Source: Myroides fluvii
GTDB taxonomy: Bacteria; Bacteroidota; Bacteroidia; Flavobacteriales; Flavobacteriaceae
Reading direction: 5' to 3'
Assembly: GCF_009792295.1 (NCBI RefSeq)
Contig: NZ_CP039934.1
Coordinates: forward strand, 2,252,501-2,316,500
DNA: 64,000 nucleotides
Shown: positions 45,696-56,947 of the stretch, one piece after another
How the letters are laid out: every line of letters starts with the position of its first letter
Position numbering within the stretch: the first letter of the stretch is position 1
Program-made: the position numbers and the translations under genes
The notes under the pieces: model-generated
The model's database searches: none
Told to the model about the DNA's origin: nothing
The model's input: only the letters and a program-made list of their open reading frames with translations

Positions 45696-46670
45696 TTATT
45701 TTTGCAAAGCTAAAACTATTGCATTGTCAAACAAATCAGGCAAGGAAATTTTAGCCTCTGCCGCTTGTTGAGGTAAAATACTTTCTCTGGTTAACCCAGG
45801 AACAGTATTCATCTCGAGTAAAAAGGGCGTATCTCCAACAAGAATAAATTCACTGCGTGAAAATCCATCCATTTGTAAAATGCGATAGATCTTAATTGCA
45901 ACGTCTTCTACTTTAGCTTTCATGGCCTCGTCAATTCGCGCTGGAGTTATTTCTTGCGATTTACCTAAATATTTAGCTTCATAATCAAAAAAGTCGTTTT
46001 CGCTGACAATTTCCGTAATCGGCAAGACGATAATTTCTCCTTTGTAATTAATAACCCCCACAGAAACTTCAGTTCCTTTTAAGAAACTCTCGATTAATAT
46101 CTCATGGTCCTCTTTGTAAGCAACGTCAATGGCTCGTACTAATTCTTCTGTTGTATGGGCTTTTGAAATACCAAAGCTCGATCCTGAACGATTGGGCTTG
46201 ACAAAACAAGGTAAACCAACACGTTGGATAATTTCTTCTGTATTGATGTCATCTCCTTCATTCAAATAATACGAAATAGCCGTTTTAATGCCATAGGGTT
46301 TTAAAACAGAAAGCATATCTCTTTTATTCATTGTCAACGCCGCTTGATAGGAATGACAAGACGTATGAGGCATGTTGATTAATTCAAAATAAGCTTGTAA
46401 TAAACCATCTTCTCCAGGTGTACCGTGAATGGCATTGAAAACAACGTCAAATAGTAGTTTATGACCCTTGTAAACAACTGAAAAATCGTTTTTATCTACG
46501 GGAAATTCATCGTTGTTCTCGTCTACATATACCCATTTATCGCGAAAAATATGAATTTTATACGGCGTGTACTTTGTGCGATCTAAAGTTTCAAATACGA
46601 CTTGACCACTTTTTAGTGAAATTTCAAATTCACTAGAATAGCCCCCCATAATTATTGCTACGTGCTTCAT
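45696..46670 (-). CDS. ddl: D-alanine--D-alanine ligase
   Basis: A 324-residue ATP-grasp enzyme making the D-Ala-D-Ala dipeptide of peptidoglycan. It has the N-terminal MGGYSSEFEISLKSG, the substrate loop HGTPGEDGLLQ, the ATP-binding CFVKPNRSGSSFGISK, and EMNTVPGLTRESILPQQA at the metal site. Its downstream partner on the minus strand is coaD. Confidence 0.95.
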   Translation of the reverse strand: MKHVAIIMGGYSSEFEISLKSGQVVFETLDRTKYTPYKIHIFRDKWVYVDENNDEFPVDKNDFSVVYKGHKLLFDVVFNAIHGTPGEDGLLQAYFELINMPHTSCHSYQAALTMNKRDMLSVLKPYGIKTAISYYLNEGDDINTEEIIQRVGLPCFVKPNRSGSSFGISKAHTTEELVRAIDVAYKEDHEILIESFLKGTEVSVGVINYKGEIIVLPITEIVSENDFFDYEAKYLGKSQEITPARIDEAMKAKVEDVAIKIYRILQMDGFSRSEFILVGDTPFLLEMNTVPGLTRESILPQQAAEAKISLPDLFDNAIVLALQK

Positions 46671-46760
46671 ATACCTAGGATGTTGAGGTTAGAATTATAA
46701 AAGAATTGTTTCAAACAAATTTATAATAAAACACAGAAACAAAAAATCTTTTCGATTTTA

Positions 46761-46768
46761 TATCTTTG
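46761..46768 (+). promoter_or_regulatory. Candidate -7 box for the PASTA-rluD-type operon
   Basis: TATCTTTG, an exact TAnnTTTG match, 16 bp before the start codon of the PASTA gene. Confidence 0.5.
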
Positions 46769-46784
46769 TCAAAAATCTAACCCT

Positions 46785-47378
46785 ATGAAATTAGTTCAAT
46801 TTTTGAAAAGTAAGAGCTTTTTAATTTCTCTAGCAGGAGCCGTCGTTATTTCTATCGTTGGTGTATTAGGCCTATTGAAATGGTTGAAAGTAACGACAAA
46901 TCACGGGCAACACATCGAAGTGCCAAATTTATTGAAGCTAGATACCTTTCAAGCAGAGCAAACATTAGAGCAAAAAGAATTGCGCATGATTGTCTTGGAT
47001 ACACTAGATTACAATAAGAATTTTCCTCCATTAACGGTGTTAGAACAAGATCCTATGCCAGGTTCTAGCGTGAAAGAAAATAGAAAAATCTACGTTAAGA
47101 TTAATGCCGCTGGATATGGCAAGGTTATTTTACCAGAATTGGAGCAATTAACTTTTAGACAAGCAAGTGCTACAATTGCCTCAATGGGGTTGAAAGAAGG
47201 TACGAAATCGTATGCTACTTTTATTGGTAAAGACGTCGTTTTGGAAGTTTATCAAAATGGCAAAAAATTAAAAAAAGGAGATTTAGTAGTGAAAAACTCT
47301 AAAATCGATTTCGTTTTAGGAGATGGAAAAGCGGGACTCTCAGCGGAACAATTGGATGTAGCACCCGATATTGAATAA
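46785..47378 (+). CDS. PASTA domain-containing membrane protein
   Basis: A 197-residue protein with one N-terminal transmembrane segment (about 12-34: FLISLAGAVVISIVGVLGLLKWL). Two or three PASTA repeats follow (IEVPNLLKLDTFQAEQTLEQKELRM, VILPELEQLTFRQASATIASMGLKEG). PASTA domains bind peptidoglycan or beta-lactams. No kinase domain is present, unlike Firmicutes PknB. The gene lies 12 bp upstream of a pseudouridine synthase gene and near ddl on the other strand. Confidence 0.83.
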   Translation: MKLVQFLKSKSFLISLAGAVVISIVGVLGLLKWLKVTTNHGQHIEVPNLLKLDTFQAEQTLEQKELRMIVLDTLDYNKNFPPLTVLEQDPMPGSSVKENRKIYVKINAAGYGKVILPELEQLTFRQASATIASMGLKEGTKSYATFIGKDVVLEVYQNGKKLKKGDLVVKNSKIDFVLGDGKAGLSAEQLDVAPDIE

Positions 47379-47390
47379 GAAAAGTAATTT

Positions 47391-48434
47391 ATGCAAGAAA
47401 ATGTAAATGAAGTGTTCGATGATTTAGAAGATGAATTATATGAGCATTTTAGATTCGAAGCAGGTAAAGGACAAGCGCCTTTACGTGTAGATAAATTTTT
47501 GATGAACTTGGTTGAAAATGCAACGCGCAATAAAATTCAACAAGCGGCATCAAACGGGAATATTTTTGTCAATGATGTGGCGGTAAAATCCAACCACAAG
47601 GTCAAAGCATCAGACGTTGTTCGCGTTTTAATGAAACAGCCCCCCTTTGAGAATATCATAATTCCAGAGAATATTCCATTAAATATCGTCTACGAAGACG
47701 ATGCTTTATTAATTGTCAACAAAAAACCCGGCTTGGTTGTTCATCCAGGACATGGTAATTATACGGGAACTTTGGTCAATGCGCTGGCTTATCACTTTGA
47801 CAACTTACCGTTAAATAGCAGTGAGCGCCCAGGATTAGTACATCGTATTGATAAGGATACGAGTGGGTTATTAGTCGTAGCTAAAACAGAATGGGCTATG
47901 ACTGAATTACAACGTCAGTTTGCTGAGAAGACAACAGAAAGAGAGTATGTCGCTTTGGTATGGGGAAATGTAGTGGAAGATCAAGGAACGATAGAGAGTT
48001 ATATCGGAAGACACGTGAAAGATCGCATGCAAATGGCCGCTTTTGATGACGAAGAAAAAGGGAAATGGGCCGTTACGCATTATAAAGTGCTGGAGCGCTT
48101 TGGGTATGTTACTCTGGTGTCTTGTCGTTTAGAAACAGGACGTACTCATCAAATTCGAGTGCATATGAAATACATAGGCCATACCTTGTTTAATGATGAG
48201 CGCTACGGAGGAAACCTTATTCTTAAAGGAACTACATTTACTAAGTATAAACAATTTATTGAAAATTGTTTTCAACTTCTTCCAAGACAAGCCCTACACG
48301 CCAAAACCTTGGGATTTGAACATCCAGTAACCAAAGAGTACATGCGCTTTGATTCAGAAGTACCTCAGGACCTGGTCGCTTGTATTGAAAAATGGAGAAT
48401 TTATTCGCAAAATTCCTCTCTTGAACTAGAATAA
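47391..48434 (+). CDS. RluD/RluA family 23S rRNA pseudouridine synthase
   Basis: A 347-residue enzyme with an N-terminal S4 RNA-binding domain (LRVDKFLMNLVENATRNKIQQAASNGNIFVND) and a RluA catalytic domain. The catalytic aspartate lies in HRIDKDTSGLLVVAK (the R-[LI]-D-x-x-T-S-G motif). Other motifs are VNKKPGLVVHPGHGNYTGTLVNAL and LETGRTHQIRVHMKYIGH. The S4 domain and length make RluD-type, acting on helix 69 of 23S rRNA, the best guess. Confidence 0.88.
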   Translation: MQENVNEVFDDLEDELYEHFRFEAGKGQAPLRVDKFLMNLVENATRNKIQQAASNGNIFVNDVAVKSNHKVKASDVVRVLMKQPPFENIIIPENIPLNIVYEDDALLIVNKKPGLVVHPGHGNYTGTLVNALAYHFDNLPLNSSERPGLVHRIDKDTSGLLVVAKTEWAMTELQRQFAEKTTEREYVALVWGNVVEDQGTIESYIGRHVKDRMQMAAFDDEEKGKWAVTHYKVLERFGYVTLVSCRLETGRTHQIRVHMKYIGHTLFNDERYGGNLILKGTTFTKYKQFIENCFQLLPRQALHAKTLGFEHPVTKEYMRFDSEVPQDLVACIEKWRIYSQNSSLELE

Positions 48435-48439
48435 AATAG

Positions 48440-48469
48440 AACCACAAAGTAAAATTTGTGGTTTTTTTA
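48440..48469 (+). terminator. Terminator after the pseudouridine synthase gene
   Basis: Stem aaccacaaa / tttgtggtt followed by T7. Confidence 0.75.
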
Positions 48470-48595
48470 TGTGCAGAAATGAAGAGGAAGTAAGGGTTTT
48501 TAGCGAAAAAAAAGGTATTTTTGAAGTTTGCTAGACAATTGTTAATAAAGATTAACATTTGCAAATCAATTGTACTAGATAGGTTGAAGGAATCC

Positions 48596-49918
48596 ATGGA
48601 AAATAAGTTTAAAAAGCACATTGAGTCGAATTTTACTGAATTAACACAATATCCTCTTTTGATAGCCGTAAGTGGAGGAGTAGATAGCGTTGTTCTATTG
48701 CATTTATGTCATCGAATAGGGTTGCATGTAGCTGTAGCTCATTGTAATTTTAACTTGAGAGCGGAGGATAGTAATCTGGATCAACAATTCGTTACGGAAC
48801 TAAGTGCGAAATTGAAACTGCCTTTCTTTGTCAAAGAATTTGATACCCAGCGATATGCTGTAGAAAATAAAGTCTCCATCCAAGTGGCTGCTAGAGAACA
48901 GCGCTACCAATGGTTTGAGGAAATCTTAAAGCTAGAATCGTATTCGTATTTATTGACTGCACATCACCTCGATGATTCGATGGAAACTTTTTTTATCAAT
49001 TTTTCAAGAGGAACTGGCCTCGAAGGATTGTTGGGAATCCCGGAAAAAACAACTTATATTCGGCGGCCATTGTTAGTGTTTACGCGTGAGGAAATCGAAC
49101 AGTACGCACAAGCTAATCAAATCGTTTGGCGGGAAGATTATACAAATGCGCAAACAAAATATTTGCGAAATAAGATTAGAAAAAATATCTTGCCTGTTTT
49201 TAAAGAAATAAATCCTCAAATTGATCAAACTTTTCAACAAACCATTGGTTTTTTGAAAGAAGCCCATCAAATGAGGGAAGATGCTAGTCGAATGATGTTT
49301 GAGAAAGTTGTTCTTAAGCAAGGTGATGATTTGTTGTTTCCTTTAAAAGAATTAAGCGAATTGTCTTTGCCTAAAGCTTATTTGTACAAATGGTTAGAAC
49401 CGTATGGGTTTAAAGCATGGAATGATATAGCAGAATTAGAAAAGGCTGAAACAGGAAAGAAAATCTTGGCAGAACACTACTGTTTAATCAAAGATAGGGG
49501 ATACCTTTTATTGCGATTGAAAAGCAAAATAGTAGAGGAGTCAGAGGATACTGTTTATTTACAAGAGAACCAAACTATTACACAACCAATACACTTAACT
49601 ACAACAAATTATGACAGAAATAAAATTGAATTGACCACGGATCCGCTATGCGCCTATCTCGATCGAGATAAATTGCAGTTTCCGCTGCTGATTCGAAAAC
49701 CCAAAAAAGGAGATTATTTTGTGCCTTTTGGTATGAAAGGAACAAAGCGAATTTCCAAATATGTGAAAGATGAGAAAATGACGCAAATAGAAAAAGAAAA
49801 TATTTGGTTATTGTGCTCAGGAGATACCATTGTGTGGATTATTGGAAATCGAATGGATGAACGATTTAAGGTAAGAAATACAACTACTAATGTTTTAAAA
49901 ATTAAATTAACCGTATGA
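48596..49918 (+). CDS. tilS: tRNA(Ile)-lysidine synthase
   Basis: A 440-residue N-type ATP pyrophosphatase that converts C34 of tRNA-Ile(CAU) to lysidine. It has the PP-loop ATP motif AVSGGVDSVVLLHL, then AHCNFNLR, AREQRYQWFEE, TAHHLDDSMETFFINFSRGTGLEGLLGIP and YLRNKIRKNILP. The C-terminal domain includes KPKKGDYFVPFGMKGTKRISKYVKDEKM. The start at 48596 is chosen because the frame upstream is not conserved-like. It overlaps the DsbD-like gene by 4 bp (atga). Confidence 0.93.
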   Translation: MENKFKKHIESNFTELTQYPLLIAVSGGVDSVVLLHLCHRIGLHVAVAHCNFNLRAEDSNLDQQFVTELSAKLKLPFFVKEFDTQRYAVENKVSIQVAAREQRYQWFEEILKLESYSYLLTAHHLDDSMETFFINFSRGTGLEGLLGIPEKTTYIRRPLLVFTREEIEQYAQANQIVWREDYTNAQTKYLRNKIRKNILPVFKEINPQIDQTFQQTIGFLKEAHQMREDASRMMFEKVVLKQGDDLLFPLKELSELSLPKAYLYKWLEPYGFKAWNDIAELEKAETGKKILAEHYCLIKDRGYLLLRLKSKIVEESEDTVYLQENQTITQPIHLTTTNYDRNKIELTTDPLCAYLDRDKLQFPLLIRKPKKGDYFVPFGMKGTKRISKYVKDEKMTQIEKENIWLLCSGDTIVWIIGNRMDERFKVRNTTTNVLKIKLTV

Positions 49919-51897
49919 AAAAATTAGCTTATTTGCTATTTTTCTTTATATCTATTTTCACAGTTCAAGCGCAGATGATGGAAAATCCTGCGAAATGGAC
50001 AACGAAAATTGAAAAGAAATCCGATACAGAATACACCATTACATGGAATGGTATTATTCAAGATGGATGGCATATGTACTCTCAGTATACTGCTGATGGA
50101 GGACCACTGCCAACTGAATTTATTTACAACAATATAGACGGAAACTACGAACTCGTTGGTGCAGCCAAAGAGAGTGAAACCAAAACCGTTTATAATGATG
50201 TTTTTGAGGTGGATGAAACTTACTTTGTAGGTCCAGTTCAATTGGTGCAAGAAATAAAATTAACAAATGCAGCTACACCAAATATTCAAGTAGAGTTAGG
50301 TTATCAGGTGTGTTTAGATGTGTGTATCAGTCAAAGTAATTTGTTTGTGTACGACCTAAAAACACTTCAAGTAACAGAAGTTGAAAACTTTGAAGCTTAT
50401 GAAAGTAAAGCAGCCGTAAAAGAAGAAAAAACGCCTGCTGATACTGCTGTAGCGACACCTAAGACGGAAGAAAAAAGAGGGTTGTTTACCATTTTTATCT
50501 TGGCATTCTTTTCTGGATTTGCCGCTTTGTTGACTCCTTGCGTATTCCCGATGATTCCGATGACAGTGAGTTTCTTTACAAAGCAAAGTAAAACACGCGC
50601 AAAAGGAATTAAAAATGCCATTATCTATGGTTTGTCTATTATCTTGATCTACGTAGTTTTAGGTACGATTGTAACCGCAATTTTCGGAGCAGATTCATTA
50701 AATGCGTTGTCTACTAATGTGTATTTTAACATCATTTTCTTCCTATTATTAGTTGTTTTTGCAACATCTTTCTTAGGGGCATTTGAAATTATGTTGCCAA
50801 ATTCATGGGCCAATAAAGTAGATTCACAAGCGGATAGAGGAGGTATTATTGGAATCTTATTCATGGCTTTGGCCTTAGCTATTGTATCATTCTCTTGTAC
50901 GGGACCTATCGTGGGAACTCTATTAGTAGAAGCAGCTTCTAAAGGAGGAATTGCACCAATTGTAGGAATGCTAGGATTTTCTTTAGCCTTAGCGCTTCCA
51001 TTTATGTTGTTTGCGATGTTTCCAGGATGGCTAAACTCAATGCCGCGTTCGGGTGGATGGTTAAATACCGTAAAAGTGTCTTTAGGATTCTTGGAATTAG
51101 CCTTAGCCTTTAAGTTCTTGTCTAATGCAGATCTTGTGTTACAAGCGCATTGGTTAGAAAGAGAAGTCTTTTTAGCAATTTGGATTACCATTTTCGGAGC
51201 TTGGGCCTTGTATTTGTTTGGTAAGATTCGATTGCCACACGATAGTCCAATGGACAGTATCTCAGTTGGACGTTTGTTTATGGCCCTATTTGTAACGACA
51301 TTTACTATTTATTTAGTGCCAGGATTGTGGGGAGCACCTTTGAAAATTATCTCAGGATTCCCTCCTCCAATGACCTATTCAGAAAGCCCGTACGGGGTTG
51401 GAGGTAAAGGTGGAGCAGGAGGAACTTCTACAACAGACGTTTTACCTGAAGGAGCAAAATATGGCGCCCATGACATCGTCGCTTTTACCGATTATGAACA
51501 AGGAATGGCTTACGCAAAATCAGTCAATAAACCAGTTCTTCTTGATTTTACCGGATTCGCTTGTGTGAATTGTCGTAAAATGGAAGATTATGTTTGGTCT
51601 GATCCTGCTATTTTGTCGTTGTTAAAGAATGAAGTTGTATTGATCTCACTTTATGTGGATGATAAAAAAGAATTGCCTGAAAATGAGCAATATATTTCAG
51701 AAACAACAGGAAAAAAAATCAAGACTATCGGAAATAAATGGAGTGATTTCCAGATGAAACACTATCATGCTAACGCACAACCATACTATATCGTATTAGA
51801 TGCAGCGGGACAGCGATTGTCTGAACCTGTAGGTTATACACCAGATGTAGAGGAATACAAAACGTGGTTAGAAGAGGGGATTCAAAAAGGAAAATAA
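49915..51897 (+). CDS. DsbD-like thiol:disulfide interchange protein
   Basis: A 660-residue inner-membrane protein. A signal peptide precedes an N-terminal DsbD-alpha-like domain (residues about 20-140) with the Cys pair CLDVC. Eight transmembrane segments follow with the redox cysteines LTPCVFPMIPMTVSFF and FSCTGPIVGT. A C-terminal thioredoxin domain has FTGFACVNCRKMED (C-V-N-C). It passes electrons from cytoplasmic thioredoxin to periplasmic proteins. The gene starts inside the tilS stop codon and shares its operon. The C-terminal thioredoxin fold places it with DsbD rather than with the shorter CcdA. Confidence 0.9.
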   Translation: MKKLAYLLFFFISIFTVQAQMMENPAKWTTKIEKKSDTEYTITWNGIIQDGWHMYSQYTADGGPLPTEFIYNNIDGNYELVGAAKESETKTVYNDVFEVDETYFVGPVQLVQEIKLTNAATPNIQVELGYQVCLDVCISQSNLFVYDLKTLQVTEVENFEAYESKAAVKEEKTPADTAVATPKTEEKRGLFTIFILAFFSGFAALLTPCVFPMIPMTVSFFTKQSKTRAKGIKNAIIYGLSIILIYVVLGTIVTAIFGADSLNALSTNVYFNIIFFLLLVVFATSFLGAFEIMLPNSWANKVDSQADRGGIIGILFMALALAIVSFSCTGPIVGTLLVEAASKGGIAPIVGMLGFSLALALPFMLFAMFPGWLNSMPRSGGWLNTVKVSLGFLELALAFKFLSNADLVLQAHWLEREVFLAIWITIFGAWALYLFGKIRLPHDSPMDSISVGRLFMALFVTTFTIYLVPGLWGAPLKIISGFPPPMTYSESPYGVGGKGGAGGTSTTDVLPEGAKYGAHDIVAFTDYEQGMAYAKSVNKPVLLDFTGFACVNCRKMEDYVWSDPAILSLLKNEVVLISLYVDDKKELPENEQYISETTGKKIKTIGNKWSDFQMKHYHANAQPYYIVLDAAGQRLSEPVGYTPDVEEYKTWLEEGIQKGK

Positions 51898-51909
51898 AAA
51901 AGTATAAGT

Positions 51910-51943
51910 AAAAAAGCGACCGAATTTTCGGTCGCTTTTTTTT
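51910..51943 (+). terminator. Terminator of the tilS-dsbD operon
   Basis: Stem aaaaagcgaccgaa / ttcggtcgcttttt with a T9 run. Confidence 0.85.
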
Positions 51944-52031
51944 TGTTTATTTTAAGACTAAATCCGCGGATTAATTGATAAATTGTAAGCTTTAAAACTC
52001 AAAAAAACAAACCCCTTTAATACAAGTAGAT

Positions 52032-52886
52032 ATGATGAAAAAGTTTGTTATTACTAGTTTGGTTGCATTAGCTGTATCCGCTACCTATGCACAAGTACAA
52101 ACACCGCCAACCAGCACAAAATCAGAAGTACATCAAGTGGTGGGATTGACTGATATTAACATTGATTATTCTAGACCTAACATGCGTGGACGTCTAGTTT
52201 TCGGAGATTTAGTGCCTTATGGACGTTTATGGCGTACGGGAGCCAATATGAATACGGTTGTAACTTTTGCCAATGATGTTGAAATTGATGGAAAAATACT
52301 GAAAAAAGGATCGTATGCTATTTTTACTATTCCCAAAGTAGAAGAGTGGGAGGTAATCTTCTACAAAGATACCAATAACTGGGGATTGCCAGATAAGTGG
52401 GAAGAATCTAAAATCGCCTTGTCTACGAAAGTAAAAGTACAAAACCTCGATCGAAAATTTGAAACGTTTACGATGGCAATTAACAACGTAAACATTGACT
52501 ATGCGGATTTGGAAATTATGTGGGAGCGTACTTTAATTCCTGTGCGCTTTAAAGTGCCAACGGATCATTTGGCAATGGAAAGCATTACGGATACATTTGA
52601 TGGGCCTAAAATCGTAGATTATTATGCTGCTGCGGAATACTTCTACTTAACAGGAAAAGATTTGTCCAAGGCTTTATTGTGGATTAATAGCGCAATTGAT
52701 AAATCAGGGGAGAAAGTACCCTACTATTTTGTGCGATTAAAATCTCAAATTCAAGCTAAAGCAGGAGATAAAGTTGGAGCCGTAGCCACAGCAAAAATGG
52801 CGCTAGATTTAGCCGAAAAAGCAAATAATCTAGATTATGTAAAAATGAATAAAGACGCTATTAAAGAATGGTCTAAAACTATTTAG
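52032..52886 (+). CDS. DUF2911 domain-containing exported protein
   Basis: A 284-residue protein with a signal peptide (ends ATYAQ). The DUF2911 domain follows (DINIDYSRPNMRGRLVFGDLVPYGRLWRTGANMNTVVTFANDVEIDGKILKKGSYAIFTIPKVEEWEVIFYKDTNNWG). The C-terminal quarter has a TPR-like helix pair (DLSKALLWINSAIDKSG). The family is common in Bacteroidota and of unknown function; export to the periplasm is likely. It is monocistronic. Confidence 0.85.
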   Translation: MMKKFVITSLVALAVSATYAQVQTPPTSTKSEVHQVVGLTDINIDYSRPNMRGRLVFGDLVPYGRLWRTGANMNTVVTFANDVEIDGKILKKGSYAIFTIPKVEEWEVIFYKDTNNWGLPDKWEESKIALSTKVKVQNLDRKFETFTMAINNVNIDYADLEIMWERTLIPVRFKVPTDHLAMESITDTFDGPKIVDYYAAAEYFYLTGKDLSKALLWINSAIDKSGEKVPYYFVRLKSQIQAKAGDKVGAVATAKMALDLAEKANNLDYVKMNKDAIKEWSKTI

Positions 52887-53009
52887 TTTTCTAATGGATG
52901 GCGAAATATAAGGTATAACTTGAATAAACAAAGGACTAGGGGGCTTTAAAGCTGATTTCGAAATGCAAAAAAAACAAAAACGCGAAAAAGCAAACCGCAT
53001 AAAAAATAG

Positions 53010-53017
53010 TATCTTTG
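53010..53017 (+). promoter_or_regulatory. Candidate -7 box of purB
   Basis: TATCTTTG, an exact TAnnTTTG match, 21 bp upstream of the purB start codon. Confidence 0.5.
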
Positions 53018-53038
53018 TCTCTTAACAACACAATCTAA

Positions 53039-54385
53039 ATGATGCTGACAGAATTGAATGCTATATCGCCTATCGATGGGCGTTATAGAAGTAAAACCCA
53101 ATCACTAGCCCAATACTTCTCAGAAGAAGCTCTAATCAAATATAGAGTTTTAGTTGAGGTAGAATATTTTATTGCGCTATGTGAATATAATCTTCCGCAA
53201 TTGAGTGGAATATCTCCGAATTTATTTCCAGAGTTACGAAAATTATACAAAGATTTTACTGCTGAAAATGCGCTTTGGATTAAGGAAAAAGAAAAGGTAA
53301 CCAATCACGATGTAAAAGCCGTTGAGTATTTTATCAAAGATGCTTTTGATCGTTTGGGATTAGAAGCATATAAAGAATTTATTCACTTTGGATTAACTTC
53401 TCAAGATATCAATAATACTTCTATTCCCCTGTTGACAAAAGAAGCTTTTCACGAAGTATACATGCCTTTATTCCTTTCAGTAGTTAATAAATTGAAAGAA
53501 CTAAGTCAAGAGTGGAGTGATGTTCCTATGTTGGCAAGAACCCACGGACAACCAGCTTCTCCGACGCGTTTAGGAAAAGAAATAGGTGTATTTGTACAAC
53601 GTTTAGAAGAGCAATTGCGCTTGTTGAACAATGTGCCATTCGCAGCAAAATTTGGTGGTGCAACGGGAAACTTTAATGCACATCATGTTGCTTATCCAAC
53701 TAATGATTGGAAGCAATTTGGAGAAGATTTTGTTGAGTTGAGTTTAGGACTGAAATATTCATTTCCAACCACGCAGATTGAACATTACGACCATTTCGCA
53801 GCTTTCTTTGACGCGTTGAAACGCATTAATACGATTTTGATTGATTTAGACCGTGATATTTGGACGTATGTTTCCATGGATTATTTCAAACAAAAAATAA
53901 AGGCTGGTGAGATTGGATCTTCTGCCATGCCCCATAAAGTAAATCCAATCGATTTTGAAAACTCTGAAGGAAATTTGGGAATTGCCAATGCAATTTTTGA
54001 GCATTTGGCTGCGAAATTGCCTTTGTCGAGATTGCAACGCGATTTAACGGATAGTACGGTATTGAGAAATATTGGCGTTCCGATGGGACATACCCTCATT
54101 GCTTTTGAGTCGACCTTGAAAGGGTTAAATAAGCTCTTACTCAATGCGGATAAATTCGCTGAAGACCTAGATCGCAATTGGGCTGTAGTAGCTGAAGCAA
54201 TCCAAACCATTTTGAGAAGAGAAGGTTACCCAAATCCGTACGAGGCTTTAAAAGATTTAACGCGTACAAATACGGTGATTAATAAAGAATCAATTCACAA
54301 TTTTATTGAAACGCTGAATGTAGGCGAAGAAATAAAAATGGAACTAAAACAAATTACACCAAGTAATTATTTAGGAGTAAAATAA
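53039..54385 (+). CDS. purB: Adenylosuccinate lyase
   Basis: A 448-residue fumarase-superfamily lyase acting twice in purine synthesis (SAICAR and adenylosuccinate cleavage). It begins LNAISPIDGRYR, has the active-site segments TSQDINNTS and ARTHGQPASPTRLGKE, and the superfamily signature GSSAMPHKVNP (residues about 294-304) containing the catalytic serine loop. The protein matches the long PurB type of Proteobacteria and Bacteroidota. It is transcribed alone. Confidence 0.95.
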   Translation: MMLTELNAISPIDGRYRSKTQSLAQYFSEEALIKYRVLVEVEYFIALCEYNLPQLSGISPNLFPELRKLYKDFTAENALWIKEKEKVTNHDVKAVEYFIKDAFDRLGLEAYKEFIHFGLTSQDINNTSIPLLTKEAFHEVYMPLFLSVVNKLKELSQEWSDVPMLARTHGQPASPTRLGKEIGVFVQRLEEQLRLLNNVPFAAKFGGATGNFNAHHVAYPTNDWKQFGEDFVELSLGLKYSFPTTQIEHYDHFAAFFDALKRINTILIDLDRDIWTYVSMDYFKQKIKAGEIGSSAMPHKVNPIDFENSEGNLGIANAIFEHLAAKLPLSRLQRDLTDSTVLRNIGVPMGHTLIAFESTLKGLNKLLLNADKFAEDLDRNWAVVAEAIQTILRREGYPNPYEALKDLTRTNTVINKESIHNFIETLNVGEEIKMELKQITPSNYLGVK

Positions 54386-54420
54386 ACAAAAAGGATCGTT
54401 CTAAAAACGATCCTTTTTGT
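54386..54420. terminator. Terminator after purB
   Basis: Stem acaaaaaggatcgtt / aacgatcctttttgt. Confidence 0.8.
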
Positions 54421-54430
54421 TTGTATGCAT

Positions 54431-54466
54431 AAAAAAAGACTGTCTTTTTGGACAGTCTTTTTTTTA
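54431..54466 (-). terminator. Terminator of icd (bidirectional)
   Basis: Stem aaaaaaagactgtc / gacagtcttttttt, 16 bp past the icd stop codon on the minus strand. Confidence 0.8.
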
Positions 54467-54481
54467 TAGGTAAGCTATTGA

Positions 54482-56707
<2,226 letters not shown>

Positions 56708-56770
56708 TCAATTTAAATGATAACAATATAATTGTTGTACGTGTTGTATCTAAAAAGTAAAATTATAAAG

Positions 56771-56778
56771 CAAATATA
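56771..56778 (-). promoter_or_regulatory. Candidate -7 box of icd
   Basis: TATATTTG on the minus strand, about 70 bp upstream of the icd start codon. Confidence 0.45.
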
Positions 56779-56901
56779 AGCATAAGCATTGAAAAAAACG
56801 CGCTATTTCAGCGATATAACAGTAGAATTGTTAAGTTTATAATATGTATAAGTAAAATTGCTTTATTGTTATTTTTGACGGTTTTAAAACGAGATATTGC
56901 T

Positions 56902-56934
56902 AAAAAAGGCTGACATATTTCTATGCCAGCCTTT
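56902..56934 (-). terminator. Terminator of the polysaccharide export operon
   Basis: On the minus strand, stem aaggctggcat / atgtcagcctt (one G-U pair) followed by T6, just after the kinase gene. Confidence 0.8.
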
Positions 56935-56947
56935 CGTTTTTATTTGC